From NCBI GenBank assembly GCA_023433945.1, contig JAEYTP010000142.1, positions 62,001 to 126,000 on the forward strand: DNA of 64,000 bases. Reading direction: 5' to 3'. Origin of the DNA: Bacillota bacterium. GTDB taxonomy: Bacteria > Bacillota > Clostridia > Acetivibrionales > DSM-1351. Numbering within the stretch: position 1 is the stretch's first letter; each line of letters starts with the position of its first letter. The notes below the pieces were generated by a model that did not search any database, had not been told where the DNA came from, and saw nothing but the letters and a program-made list of their open reading frames with translations. Shown in pieces: positions 52,646 to 61,799 of the stretch. Made by a program: the position numbers and the translations under genes.

Positions 52646-54394
52646 CTATTTTCTTTGTAACGCTCGTACCTGTTCTTCTGAAGGGGTTACATTGATAGTT
52701 TTGAAATTTTCATATATAACCATTCCAGGTTTGGCACCACTGGGTTTCTTGACATTTCTAACAGTTGTATAGTCAACAGGCACATTTGCTGAAAGCTTTG
52801 CACTGCTGTGGTATGCACATAGTACTGCAGCCTCCAATAATGTTTTATCAGGAACTTCACGCCTTTCAGTTCTGATAATTACATGTGAGCCAGGTATGTT
52901 TTTCGTATGCAACCATATGTCGTTAGAAGCAGCAGTCTTTAAGGTAAGAGTATCATTTTGCTTATTGTTTTTACCCACTAAAATAGTAAAACCGTCACTT
53001 GATGTGAACTCAAGTGGCTCAGATGGCTTGGGCTGCTTCTTTTTATTATTCTTGACAGTAATTTTGGCATACCCGCTATCTGCAAGCTCTTGCCTAATTT
53101 CTTCAATCTCTTGAGTACTAACACAATTATCTAGCATAGTTTTAACACTCTCAAGATAGTTTAATTCATTTGTGCTTTCCTCAAGCTGCTGCACAGTATT
53201 TGTATAGGTACTCTTTGCCTTTGAATATTGCTTGAAATACCGTTGTGCATTTTCCTGAGGGGTCTTGTTCTCATCGAGAGGAATATCTATACACTCGCCA
53301 TTTTCGCTATAATAATTGGCAACTGTAGCTACCTTTGATCCTTTTGGTATACAGTAAATATTAGCAGTAATTAATTCGCCAAAAAGCTGAAGCTTTTCTC
53401 TGTCAGCAACATCCCTGAGCTTATCCTGCTGTATGGAAAGCTTTTTTTCACACCTATCAATGCAGTTTTTAACAAGCTTAACGATATCTCCTTTTTTCTG
53501 TGACAGTCTTTCAATGGTATCTTTTGTACTATAATATTCATCAAGAGCGGTAGACATGTACTTGTACTCTTTATAACAGGGGTACTGCTTAGGAGGCAAA
53601 CAGTAGAAGTCTATAGGCTTATACATGGCTTCATCCTGATAAACTATGCAGGGCTTGAAATCACAATGTTCTATACTATCAAGTACTTGTACAAGAGAAG
53701 CCTTAAGGCTATCAAAATTTTTAATAGCATCTAGTGGAGCTTTAGGTGGAATATCTGCCATACAGCATATTTCTCTGCAGATGTATGGGCTAAAACCTTT
53801 TATCCTATTTAAGAGTAAGGTTTCAATATTCTTTGTCTGGGTGGCATTGTCAAATAAACCGTCTACATTAACCTTTTCAGGTGATATTTTGTCCTGAGCC
53901 GGAGGCAGTGAGTAAGGCCTTGCGGGCATTACTTCTCGAACACTACTAATATCACTGTCGACATGCTTTACTGCATCAATAATCTTTCCCTCACTGTTTA
54001 ACAGTATGATATTTGAATGCTTACCCATTATTTCTATAACTACCTGCTTAACTGATAAGTCACCCATCTCATTTACTGATTCTATATTAAGAGTTATTAT
54101 TCTCTCATAGTCATTAAAAGTAATATTTATCAGGTGGCCACCTTGAATGTGCTTTCTCATAAGCATGCAAAAAACAGGAGCAATCTGAGGATTCTCCTTT
54201 GCAGTAGAAGTAATATGCAACCGAGGGTAGTTTGCATTTGCACTGGCAACTAGCCTATGATTCTGACCCTTTGATCTAATCAGCATTACAACTTCATCCG
54301 ATTCAGGCTGAAATACCTTATCTATACGCCCACCTGCGAGAAGGTCATTTAGTTCATTTACTATACATTTTGTCACAATTCCGTCAAACGGCAT
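52646..54394 (-). CDS. rqcH: NFACT family protein, RqcH/fibronectin-binding type
   Basis: 582 aa. The N-terminal NFACT-N domain (MPFDGIVTKCIVNELNDLL, then GRIDKVFQP) is followed by helix-hairpin and coiled-coil segments (about 270-450) and the NFACT-R domain with DIWLHTKNIPGSHVIIRT and YTTVRNVKKPSGAKPG. RqcH binds stalled 50S-peptidyl-tRNA complexes and adds alanine tails for degradation. Residues of the family's Asp-Arg pair fall in conserved regions, but I did not verify them by alignment. It was formerly called fibronectin-binding protein (FbpA). Confidence 0.9.
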   Translation of the reverse strand: MPFDGIVTKCIVNELNDLLAGGRIDKVFQPESDEVVMLIRSKGQNHRLVASANANYPRLHITSTAKENPQIAPVFCMLMRKHIQGGHLINITFNDYERIITLNIESVNEMGDLSVKQVVIEIMGKHSNIILLNSEGKIIDAVKHVDSDISSVREVMPARPYSLPPAQDKISPEKVNVDGLFDNATQTKNIETLLLNRIKGFSPYICREICCMADIPPKAPLDAIKNFDSLKASLVQVLDSIEHCDFKPCIVYQDEAMYKPIDFYCLPPKQYPCYKEYKYMSTALDEYYSTKDTIERLSQKKGDIVKLVKNCIDRCEKKLSIQQDKLRDVADREKLQLFGELITANIYCIPKGSKVATVANYYSENGECIDIPLDENKTPQENAQRYFKQYSKAKSTYTNTVQQLEESTNELNYLESVKTMLDNCVSTQEIEEIRQELADSGYAKITVKNNKKKQPKPSEPLEFTSSDGFTILVGKNNKQNDTLTLKTAASNDIWLHTKNIPGSHVIIRTERREVPDKTLLEAAVLCAYHSSAKLSANVPVDYTTVRNVKKPSGAKPGMVIYENFKTINVTPSEEQVRALQRK

Positions 54395-54533
54395 AATGAA
54401 ATCCTTTCTTAACTAAGTATGATGAATAATATTTTAAATTTAGTAAACAGCAATCCTAGAGCCTTTATTTGCTGTTGGTATTCATTTATCATACTGCTAC
54501 AAAACATTATGCAAATAGTATATCATACAATTG

Positions 54534-55007
54534 CTATATGTTGTCACTTGGCAGACAAAAGCTTTGCTTATCGGTGCTCAGAACCATACAGGTCTCGATT
54601 TTATTAACACCAGGGAAGGCTAGAAGAGTATCTATGAGAAAATCTCTACAACTAGGTAAATCTTTGAAAACTATTTTTATCAGATAGTCCCAATTTCCCG
54701 TAATATTATGACATTCAATTATCTGAGGTGTCTCCTTTATTTTTGCCAAAAAAGCATTAGATATATCTCTATTGTGTGGGGATAGGTTTAGAAAAGTAAA
54801 TGCAGTTACTTCAAACCCCATCATCTTTTCATCAATAATTGCTGCAAACTGCTTGATAAGTCCAATATCCTTTAGCCTTTTTGTTCTTCCGAGACAGGCA
54901 GAAGGGGAGAGACCTATTTTTTGTGCCATATCCTTGTTTGATATGATAGGGTCAGCCTGTAGAATATTAATAATCTGCTTATCAAATTCATCAAGAGTAA
55001 TATGCAT
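54534..55007 (-). CDS. Lrp/AsnC-family transcriptional regulator
   Basis: 157 aa from ATG 55007, with AAGGAGGA 5 nt upstream; the longer frame begins at 55040 without a site. N-terminal helix-turn-helix (LDEFDKQIINILQADPIISNKDMAQKIGLS) and a C-terminal RAM ligand-binding domain (ITGNWDYLIKIVFKDLPSCRDFL). These regulators sense amino acids. It is placed between the RqcH gene and metY on the same strand, and could control sulfur amino-acid synthesis, an inference from position only. Confidence 0.92.
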   Translation of the reverse strand: MHITLDEFDKQIINILQADPIISNKDMAQKIGLSPSACLGRTKRLKDIGLIKQFAAIIDEKMMGFEVTAFTFLNLSPHNRDISNAFLAKIKETPQIIECHNITGNWDYLIKIVFKDLPSCRDFLIDTLLAFPGVNKIETCMVLSTDKQSFCLPSDNI

Positions 55008-55140
55008 ATATCCTCCTTTTTTAAAAATAATGGCTGTCACCTTGAAGATAACCCTATTAGGAAAATACCAAGATTACAGCCGCAATTTTTGTTTTGTTTA
55101 TTAGTATTGAGTTTAGCTAGCTACCTATTAATTTATCAAT

Positions 55141-55246
55141 TAATCCAATAATTAACCTCTAAGTATTCCTCGAATTAATCCTATAACTATTCTCCGAAAT
55201 AATACTATAACTAATCCTTTAACTATTTCTCGAATTAATCCTCTAA
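55141..55246. repeat. 24-bp degenerate array continuing from the metY 3' end
   Basis: Units near ATTAATCCTATAACTATTCTCCGA (plus strand). About four or five copies, one with a 12-nt insertion. The unit nearest metY contains its last codons and stop. On the minus strand the array starts inside the gene and runs past its stop. Confidence 0.82.
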
Positions 55247-56503
55247 AGCTTGCTCAATATCCTTAATAATATCGTCAATATGCTCGATACCAACAGAGAA
55301 CCTGATTAATCCTGGGTCGATACCTGCATCTAGCAGTTGCTCGTCGCTTAGCTGTCTGTGCGTAGAGCTTGCAGGATGTAAAACCGCTGTTCTGCAGTCT
55401 GCAACATGAACAACTATAACAGCTAGTTTTAGTTTATCCATGAATTTAACTGCTCCCTCACGTCCACCTTTAATCTTAAATGAGATTACACCGCTTGCTC
55501 CCTTTGGAAGATACTTGTTTGCAAGGGAATGGTAAGCATCTTCTGGTAATGTAGGGTAGCTAACAGAAATTATCTTGTCGTTTGTGCTGAGATATTCTGC
55601 TACCTTTTTGGCATTCTCACAATGTCTTTCAATTCTCAGATGTAGAGTTTCAAGTCCAAGATTCAGCAAAAATGCATTCATAGCGGTCATTGTGGAACCG
55701 TAATCTCTCATTAGCTGAACCCTTGCCTTTGTAATATATGCTGCTTTTCCACATTCTTTAGAATAGATAAGTCCATGATAGGAGGCATCTGGTTCAGTAA
55801 ACTCAGGGAATTTACCATTTGTCCAGTCAAAGTTTCCAGAGTCAACAATAACTCCTCCAACACAAATTGCATGACCGTCCATGTATTTAGTAGTAGAGTG
55901 AATCACAATGTCGGCACCATACTCTATTGGTCTGAGCAGAATAGGTGTTGCAAAGGTGTTATCTATAATGAGCGGTACTCCATTTTTATGAGCAATACGT
56001 GCAAACTTCTCAATATCAAGTACACTTATCTGAGGATTTGCAATTGATTCACCAAAAAGCGCCTTGGTGTTTGGTAAAAAGGCTTTTTGTATTTCTTCAT
56101 CTGATGCATCCTGGTCAACGAAGGTAACGCTTACACCCATCTTTTTGAAAGTAGTAGCAAAAAGATTAAAGGTACCACCATATATAGTCTTTGAACAAAC
56201 AAAGTGGTCTCCAGCTTTACATATATTCATAATGGCTATTAGGGATGCTGCCTGTCCAGAAGAGGTACAGAGCGCACCAACACCACCCTCTAAAGCTGCA
56301 ATCTTCTTTTCAACACAATCAACAGTTGGATTGCTAATTCTTGAATACATGTGTCCTTCTACTGAAAGATCAAATAGTTTAGCTACATGCTCAGTAGAAT
56401 CATACTTGTAAGTTGTGCTTTGATATATAGGGAGGACTCTAGGCTCGCCGTTGTTTGGTTTATAGCCTTCTTGAAGGCATTTAGTCTCAATATTCCAACT
56501 CAT
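55235..56503 (-). CDS. metY: O-acetylhomoserine aminocarboxypropyltransferase (sulfhydrylase)
   Basis: 422 aa PLP enzyme of the Cys/Met metabolism family. Landmarks: TKCLQEGYKPNNGEPRVLPI at the start, the lysine in IHSTTKYMDGHAICVGGVIVD, NTFATPILLRPIEYGADIV, and HPASSTHRQLS near the end, which is typical of MetY. Joins O-acetylhomoserine with sulfide to give homocysteine. No S-box or T-box leader is seen in the 238 nt upstream. Length is right for MetY (about 420-430). Confidence 0.92.
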   Translation of the reverse strand: MSWNIETKCLQEGYKPNNGEPRVLPIYQSTTYKYDSTEHVAKLFDLSVEGHMYSRISNPTVDCVEKKIAALEGGVGALCTSSGQAASLIAIMNICKAGDHFVCSKTIYGGTFNLFATTFKKMGVSVTFVDQDASDEEIQKAFLPNTKALFGESIANPQISVLDIEKFARIAHKNGVPLIIDNTFATPILLRPIEYGADIVIHSTTKYMDGHAICVGGVIVDSGNFDWTNGKFPEFTEPDASYHGLIYSKECGKAAYITKARVQLMRDYGSTMTAMNAFLLNLGLETLHLRIERHCENAKKVAEYLSTNDKIISVSYPTLPEDAYHSLANKYLPKGASGVISFKIKGGREGAVKFMDKLKLAVIVVHVADCRTAVLHPASSTHRQLSDEQLLDAGIDPGLIRFSVGIEHIDDIIKDIEQALED

Positions 56504-56741
56504 AAATACACGCCCTTTCTAAAAATAAGTAAAAATCGAATATAATTTAACAACAAATTGATTATATAGAATTATATATTTAAATGTCAATGAAGATATG
56601 AATTTAATTCTCAAGAAGATATAAAATGTGAATTTTAAGTTTGATAATTATTGTTTGAATTTATGCAAATAATAGAAATATGTTTTTTCATATGTTAATA
56701 TAGTTAACGATTTTATGTAAACTAAATGAAAGGATAACAAA
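56504..56741. other. Divergent region between metY and the DUF368 gene
   Basis: 238 bp of very AT-rich sequence. Promoters for both genes must lie here, but none is clear. No methionine riboswitch signature is visible. Confidence 0.45.
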
Positions 56742-57632
56742 ATGTATATTATTAATTTCATCAGAGGTTTTTTTATGGCTTTGGCAGACAGCGTTCCAGG
56801 TGTTTCTGGCGGAACTGTAGCATTTGTTCTTGGGTTTTATGACAAGTTCATAAACTCACTAAATGCGCTAACTTCAAAAAACAAGGATATGAGTAGGAGA
56901 GAGGCTCTGACCTTTCTTGCTAAAATCGGAATTGGCTGGGCTTGTGGATTTATTCTATCAGTACTGTTTCTATCCTCATTGTTTGAGGAATATATTTATC
57001 AAATAAGCTCACTATTTACTGGCTTCATATTATTTTCAATACCGCTAATTATTAAAGAAGAAAAAAGCAGTATAAAAGGACATTATGGGAACATTATTTT
57101 CAGTATAATTGGTGTTATAGTAGTAGGTGCCATCACTTATTTTAATCCTATAACCAGCGGAAGTGGTTTGAATATTTCTTTTGATAATCTGTCGGTTGGA
57201 TTGATGCTGTATATTTTTGTTGCAGGTATTATAGCAATATCAGCTATGGTTTTACCGGGTATTTCCGGTTCTACACTTCTTTTGATTTTTGGCCTGTATG
57301 TTCCAATAATCAATTCAATCAAGCAAGTGCTGACTTTTAACTTTGGTTACTTACCAATCCTTATTATTTTTGGACTAGGTGTTATTCTAGGTATTATATC
57401 TGTTGTAAGACTATTGAGAGCTCTTCTTTTAAAGTACCGTTCAAAGATAATATATCTTATATTGGGGCTTATGTTAGGTTCTCTATATGCTGTTTTTATG
57501 GGACCTACAACACTTGATGTTCCAAAGGCAGCAATGGGTATCAGTACTTTTAGCATTGTATTCTTTTTAATTGGTGGCTTGCTGATTTTTGGATTGGACA
57601 GGCTGAGATTTTTAATGGAAAAAAAGAAATAG
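56742..57632 (+). CDS. popT: DUF368 membrane protein, PopT-type undecaprenyl phosphate translocase
   Basis: 296 aa with about eight membrane helices. The DUF368 signature is complete: FIRGFFMALADSVPGVSGGT at the start, and a matching VLPGISGSTLLLIFGLY in the second half, an inverted pair typical of this family. DUF368 proteins were shown to recycle undecaprenyl phosphate across the membrane, alongside DedA proteins. ATG 56742 follows AAAGGA. A terminator follows directly. Assignment to PopT rests on family membership. Confidence 0.85.
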   Translation: MYIINFIRGFFMALADSVPGVSGGTVAFVLGFYDKFINSLNALTSKNKDMSRREALTFLAKIGIGWACGFILSVLFLSSLFEEYIYQISSLFTGFILFSIPLIIKEEKSSIKGHYGNIIFSIIGVIVVGAITYFNPITSGSGLNISFDNLSVGLMLYIFVAGIIAISAMVLPGISGSTLLLIFGLYVPIINSIKQVLTFNFGYLPILIIFGLGVILGIISVVRLLRALLLKYRSKIIYLILGLMLGSLYAVFMGPTTLDVPKAAMGISTFSIVFFLIGGLLIFGLDRLRFLMEKKK

Positions 57633-57640
57633 ATAATGGT

Positions 57641-57684
57641 ATTAGTCCCGCACTCCATAATATAGAGAGGCGGGACTAATTTTT
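57641..57684 (+). terminator. Terminator after popT
   Basis: ATTAGTCCCGC (57641-57651) and GCGGGACTAAT (57670-57680) with an 18-nt loop and T5. It may also serve the convergent small gene whose end abuts it. Confidence 0.92.
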
Positions 57685-57835
57685 ATAGATCGTCGTCATC
57701 TCGCGCTGGAATATTATTCGGATCTACTGGTCTGTCAGCATAGCTACTGCTCGGTTCTGTCTTGCTAGGAAGACTATTAATAATGCTCTCAAATTTTGAT
57801 TGAACAAAACCTTTGTACCTTTCCTTTGGTCTCAT
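57683..57835 (-). CDS. Unknown 50-aa protein
   Basis: Starts at ATG 57835 with a textbook AAAGGAGG ribosome site 7 nt upstream, which is the main support that it is a real gene. Sequence MRPKERYKGFVQSKFESIINSL is basic and probably helical; the rest (PSKTEPSSSYADRPVDPNN and onward) is disordered and ends in an acidic ARDDDDL. No membrane segment, no known family recognised. Its end abuts the popT terminator and it is divergent from the two-component system at 57960. Confidence 0.7.
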   Translation of the reverse strand: MRPKERYKGFVQSKFESIINSLPSKTEPSSSYADRPVDPNNIPARDDDDL

Positions 57836-57909
57836 TTTAAATCCTCCTTTATCGTATTGTTGAATAAAATGATAGAAATGTTTAATTAATATGCCCAATA
57901 TATCCTTTA

Positions 57910-57938
57910 TTTACACATATGGAAAAATATAATAGAAT
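57910..57938 (+). promoter_or_regulatory. Promoter of the two-component system
   Basis: TTTACA at 57910-57915, 17-nt spacer, TAGAAT at 57933-57938, 22 nt before ATG 57960. Confidence 0.5.
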
Positions 57939-57959
57939 AAGGTTTATCTGGGGGGCAAA

Positions 57960-59147
57960 ATGAACACAAAGGTAAGAGAAATATATCTTGTTATAATGTA
58001 CATATTGATTTTAGCAGCTGGAATCAATCTTATTTTTAGAAGGTTGGAGTATATCTGGCTGAGTGTTATAATGATTGTTTTGTGGCTTCTATGCTTTAGT
58101 GTAAGAAACCTATTATTATATAACACAAGCAAGTGGGCGAGATTTATTACTATTACTTATTTATTTGAGGTAGTTATCATGCTTACAACAGGAAAACTAT
58201 GGGGTGGTGATGAAGTAAAGCTGTTTCTTCTTATCACACTTATAGACTGTTGCATTAAGTGGGGAAAGTACGCAGTAATTTGCTTAGCATTAATTCTTAT
58301 TGGAGATGTATTTATACTTCATGCAACTTTTTCTGAGCTTAGTCCTAAGCTGATTTTAATGCTTTTAATTAAAGAAAGTCCTATTATTTTTCTGACAGCT
58401 ATTATTTCCTACTTAAGTGGCAAGGTGTTTGAGGGTAGTTTCTTGTTAGAAAAATCTATTAAGGACATTGAAGAACGTGAGGTTAGGCTGCAAATGGCAT
58501 ATCAGGACTTAAACCGTGCATACGAGGGATTAGAAGAAATGGCAACCCTAAAGGAACGTAATAGAATCGCTCGTGAAATACACGATACCGTTGGACATAC
58601 TTTGACCACTGTAATTGTGGAGATGGAGGCAGGTAGAATGTTGGCTGACAGGGAGCCTGCTGATGCAAGAAATCGCTATGAGATGGCTCAAGCGCAAGCT
58701 GTCAAAGCTCTCGATGAAATGAGATATTCTGTTAGAATGCTATCAGATAAATCCCATCAACAGGATTTGAGTAAAATTACAGAAGAAATATTACATACTA
58801 CTATGAACCATACCGGCGTAAAGATTAAATATGAAATAGATGTTCCGAATTGTACAGAAGACAGACTAAATCAGCTCTTAGCAAGGGCTCTTAAGGAAGG
58901 TATTTCAAACAGCATACGTCATGGCAAAAGTACGGCGTTTTTTGTTAAGCTATGGAAAGACGATGGTCAAATAAGGATGCTCATACAAGACAATGGCACA
59001 GGATGTCACCCCATAGAGATGGGGTTTGGATTGACTTCAATGCAACAGGGAATTAGGCAAGCTGGAGGATGGGTAAAGTTTTCTAGCGAGCCACAGGAAG
59101 GCTTTGAAATTAGCATATCATTACCTTTTAAGGAGCAGACAAAATGA
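57960..59147 (+). CDS. NarL-type sensor histidine kinase (HisKA_3)
   Basis: 395 aa. Five or six membrane helices (about 8-160) without a large outside domain, then a coiled coil and the dimerisation box RIAREIHDTVGHTLTTVIVE with the acceptor His near 206. The HATPase domain shows LARALKEGISNSIRHGKS, IQDNGTGC and GFGLTSMQQGI. Members of this class pair with LuxR-type response regulators. It overlaps its regulator gene by 4 nt. Since an ABC exporter follows, the signal may be a lipid-active or envelope-damaging compound. Confidence 0.92.
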   Translation: MNTKVREIYLVIMYILILAAGINLIFRRLEYIWLSVIMIVLWLLCFSVRNLLLYNTSKWARFITITYLFEVVIMLTTGKLWGGDEVKLFLLITLIDCCIKWGKYAVICLALILIGDVFILHATFSELSPKLILMLLIKESPIIFLTAIISYLSGKVFEGSFLLEKSIKDIEEREVRLQMAYQDLNRAYEGLEEMATLKERNRIAREIHDTVGHTLTTVIVEMEAGRMLADREPADARNRYEMAQAQAVKALDEMRYSVRMLSDKSHQQDLSKITEEILHTTMNHTGVKIKYEIDVPNCTEDRLNQLLARALKEGISNSIRHGKSTAFFVKLWKDDGQIRMLIQDNGTGCHPIEMGFGLTSMQQGIRQAGGWVKFSSEPQEGFEISISLPFKEQTK

Positions 59148-59806
59148 TAAAGGTACTTATTACAGATGACCAGAAAATCCTTCAGGAGGGTTTAAAAGCA
59201 ATACTTGAAACTGATGAGAACATTAGTGTTATAGCTCTTGCATCTAGTGGCAGGGAAGCCATAGAGAAAATAGAAAAAGATATGCCGGATGTAGTGCTAA
59301 TGGACATAAGAATGCCGGAAATGAGCGGTGTTGAATGCACAAAAATAATCAAAGAACGTTGGAAGGATATGGCGGTTTTGGTTCTCACCACATTTGATGA
59401 TGAGGAATATATATCAGATGCTTTAAAATATGGGGCCAGCGGATATTTGCTTAAAGATATAAGCGGAGAAAAACTCATTCAGTCTATAAAGGATGCTCAT
59501 AATGGTGATATGCTTTTGCCATCTCGAATTGCTGCAAAGATAGCAGATATGCTAAAGGAACAGCCTCAAAAGACAGATACTACTGCGCAGGATATTCAGG
59601 CCATATTAAAGTCACAGCTAAGGCTATCGGACAGGGAAGTAGAAATCGCAGTAATGCTGTCAGAAGGCTTTACAAACAGGCAAATAGCATCTGCATTATA
59701 CATATCTGAAGGTACTGCAAAGAACTATGCCAGCAGCATTTACAGCAAGCTAGGAGTAACCGATAGAACCAGTGCCGTAATCAAAATAAGACAATACATT
59801 AAATAA
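59144..59806 (+). CDS. NarL/FixJ-family response regulator
   Basis: 220 aa. Receiver with the acidic pair TDDQ, phospho-acceptor in VVLMDIRMPEMSG (near 54) and LLKDIS; then a LuxR-type helix-turn-helix LSDREVEIAVMLSEGFTNRQI and GTAKNYASSIYSKLGV. It is translated with the sensor kinase (ATGA overlap) and likely activates the following ABC transporter genes. The spacing to them is 166 nt with a repeat and a terminator between. Confidence 0.94.
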   Translation: MIKVLITDDQKILQEGLKAILETDENISVIALASSGREAIEKIEKDMPDVVLMDIRMPEMSGVECTKIIKERWKDMAVLVLTTFDDEEYISDALKYGASGYLLKDISGEKLIQSIKDAHNGDMLLPSRIAAKIADMLKEQPQKTDTTAQDIQAILKSQLRLSDREVEIAVMLSEGFTNRQIASALYISEGTAKNYASSIYSKLGVTDRTSAVIKIRQYIK

Positions 59807-59815
59807 AGCATACAA

Positions 59816-59873
59816 TTCTAGTAAATGAAATAGAAAAAATATGTTTCTAGCAAATTAAAATAGAAAACATATG
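59816..59873 (+). repeat. Two tandem copies of a 28-30-bp sequence
   Basis: 59816-59843 and 59844-59873 are imperfect copies (TTCTAGTAAATGAAATAG compared with TTCTAGCAAATTAAAATAG, both ending in ATATG). They lie between the response-regulator stop and the terminator. Confidence 0.85.
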
Positions 59874-59895
59874 ACTATAGTAATACAAAATCATT

Positions 59896-59927
59896 ACTCC
59901 CGTTACTAAAAGCGGGAGTTTTTTTTT
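59896..59927 (+). terminator. Terminator after the two-component system
   Basis: ACTCCCG (59896-59902) and CGGGAGT (59913-59919) over a 10-nt loop, then T8. The ABC genes downstream therefore need their own promoter. Confidence 0.92.
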
Positions 59928-59972
59928 GATAATATGATAGTGTAAACACAGCTATGAGAAAGGAGCAAATAA

Positions 59973-61103
59973 ATGATAAATTGTTTAAAGCCTTTATCCG
60001 CATTAAGATACATAGTTAATAATAAAAAACGGTCAGTTTCAATGATTATGGCAATAGCCGTAAGCGTTTTGCTAATACTTATATTCCAAATAGTCTTTTA
60101 TGGTGTAACTGAGAGTGCAAAGATGGCTACAATAGGGAGGTTTGAAAGATTATCTATATTGGGACCTGGAGATAAGGGGGTTATTAGCGATAAAGTTATC
60201 ACAGAATTTTATGACAGTCCTCTTGTAGAAAAAATAATATCAACCGAGAGTGCTACTACAGATTATTATCACTTCTTTGGAAATCTAAATATACCAGTTT
60301 ACTCTTTAACTAGAGATGATTTGCAATATGTTTTGAAAGTATTAGATATGAAACTCAAGGATGGAAGATTACCCGATACAGACAAGCAGGAGATTATTGT
60401 TGATGAAAAGCTGCTTAATAATAAAGGAAAAAAACTTGGAGACTACATAGGAAAAGAAGTAGATAAAGGTGAGAGACTAGATGGTAAATACAAGATTGTA
60501 GGTGTTGTTGAAGGAAACTGTATTATTGGTCTTTCTGCCATAGGGGATAAACAAGAATTTCAAAGTAGTATTAATCTATTATTTCCAAAGGAAGGTCGTT
60601 TAAATGAATTAAACCAGCAGCTTGAAAAAATAGCACCTGCTGATGCCCAGTTCAACTCATTGAGCAAGACATCAGAATGGCTAAGTGAGGATATTGAGCT
60701 TTCTGAAGATGCAACAACGCTTATATTAATTGTAATAATGATTATTATGAGCTTTGCAGCAGGCAATTCTAGTTATGCGCAGTACTTTTCGAGAAGATTT
60801 GAGTTTAGCACTCTTCAATCGTTAGGCTATACACGGCTAAAGATATTAATAAGAGCTGCGAGTGAAATATTATTCACTAACACGTTGGGATTTGTGTTTG
60901 GTCTAATATTGACAGTTTTAAGTGCATTGTGCCTCAAGATGCTTATTTATGATCCCAACGGGTACCCATTTATACTGCCAGATTGGGTAGGGGTCATAAA
61001 AGCAGCAATAATTCCACTATGCACTATTGTTTTTAGTCTCATACCTGCTTGGTGGACACTTTCAAAAAATGACCAAATAGAAACAATGGAGAAGTATGAA
61101 TAA
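59973..61103 (+). CDS. FtsX-type ABC permease
   Basis: 376 aa. One membrane helix (about 22-45), an extracytoplasmic MacB-like domain (about 50-255), and three C-terminal helices with FSTLQSLGYTRLKILIR, the FtsX coupling region. This is the topology of MacB/LolC-like and peptide-resistance exporters. AAGGAG at 59959-59964 precedes the ATG. With the ATPase and second permease downstream it makes a heterodimeric permease complex. The substrate is unknown. Confidence 0.9.
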   Translation: MINCLKPLSALRYIVNNKKRSVSMIMAIAVSVLLILIFQIVFYGVTESAKMATIGRFERLSILGPGDKGVISDKVITEFYDSPLVEKIISTESATTDYYHFFGNLNIPVYSLTRDDLQYVLKVLDMKLKDGRLPDTDKQEIIVDEKLLNNKGKKLGDYIGKEVDKGERLDGKYKIVGVVEGNCIIGLSAIGDKQEFQSSINLLFPKEGRLNELNQQLEKIAPADAQFNSLSKTSEWLSEDIELSEDATTLILIVIMIIMSFAAGNSSYAQYFSRRFEFSTLQSLGYTRLKILIRAASEILFTNTLGFVFGLILTVLSALCLKMLIYDPNGYPFILPDWVGVIKAAIIPLCTIVFSLIPAWWTLSKNDQIETMEKYE

Positions 61104-61127
61104 CATTTAATAGAGGAGTTGTTAAAT

Positions 61128-61799
61128 ATGTTTGAATTGAAAAATGTTTGCTTGGTGTATGATATTGGTAAGGAAGAAGTTACATATGCACTTAGAAATA
61201 TAAATATTACAACAAAAAGTAATGGCATTTTAGGAATAATGGGTCCTTCTGGAAGTGGGAAAAGCTCCCTTCTCTATATAATGTCAGGCTTAAAAAATCC
61301 TACATCAGGAGAGATAACTTATAATGGCACAGTGATGAATCGGCTGTTTATTGACGATAAAGCAAATTTACGAAGAGAGAAGTTCGGATTTGTTTTCCAA
61401 AGGGGATACCTAATCGACTATCTATCAGTTATTGATAATGTATTGGTACCCGTAAATTCTAGTAGTGAAAAGTACAGGGCAAAGGCTATGGAGTTGCTGG
61501 AAAAGCTGGATATTGCAAAGCTGGCTTCAAAAAAACCATATCAACTATCTGGAGGACAAAGGCAAAGAGTAGTAATAGCAAGAGCACTCATAAATGACCC
61601 GGAGGTAGTATTTGCAGATGAGCCAACAGCAGCCCTTGATCATACTGCAGCAGCTGATGTAATGCGAGTACTTGGAGAGTATTCAAAAGATAAACTTGTT
61701 GTAGTAGTAACGCATGACACCAGTATACTTAGTGGAGTAGATAATATTCTGACAATATGGGATGGACGGATTGAAAACAAGGCAGGTGAAAGGAAATGA
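61128..61799 (+). CDS. LolD/MacB-type ABC ATPase
   Basis: 223 aa from ATG 61128, with GAGGAG 9 nt upstream; TTG 61119 is too close to it. Walker A GPSGSGKSS, Q-loop FGFVFQRGYLIDYL, signature QLSGGQRQRVVIARAL, Walker B VVFADEPTAALD and H-loop THD are intact. It belongs to the MacB/LolD/SalX group that powers FtsX-type permeases. The gene overlaps the next permease gene by 4 nt. Confidence 0.94.
   Translation: MFELKNVCLVYDIGKEEVTYALRNINITTKSNGILGIMGPSGSGKSSLLYIMSGLKNPTSGEITYNGTVMNRLFIDDKANLRREKFGFVFQRGYLIDYLSVIDNVLVPVNSSSEKYRAKAMELLEKLDIAKLASKKPYQLSGGQRQRVVIARALINDPEVVFADEPTAALDHTAAADVMRVLGEYSKDKLVVVVTHDTSILSGVDNILTIWDGRIENKAGERK

Noticed and set aside
56504..56741. S-box or T-box leader before metY
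   Set aside because: The region is AT-rich without the conserved cores and without a terminator hairpin.
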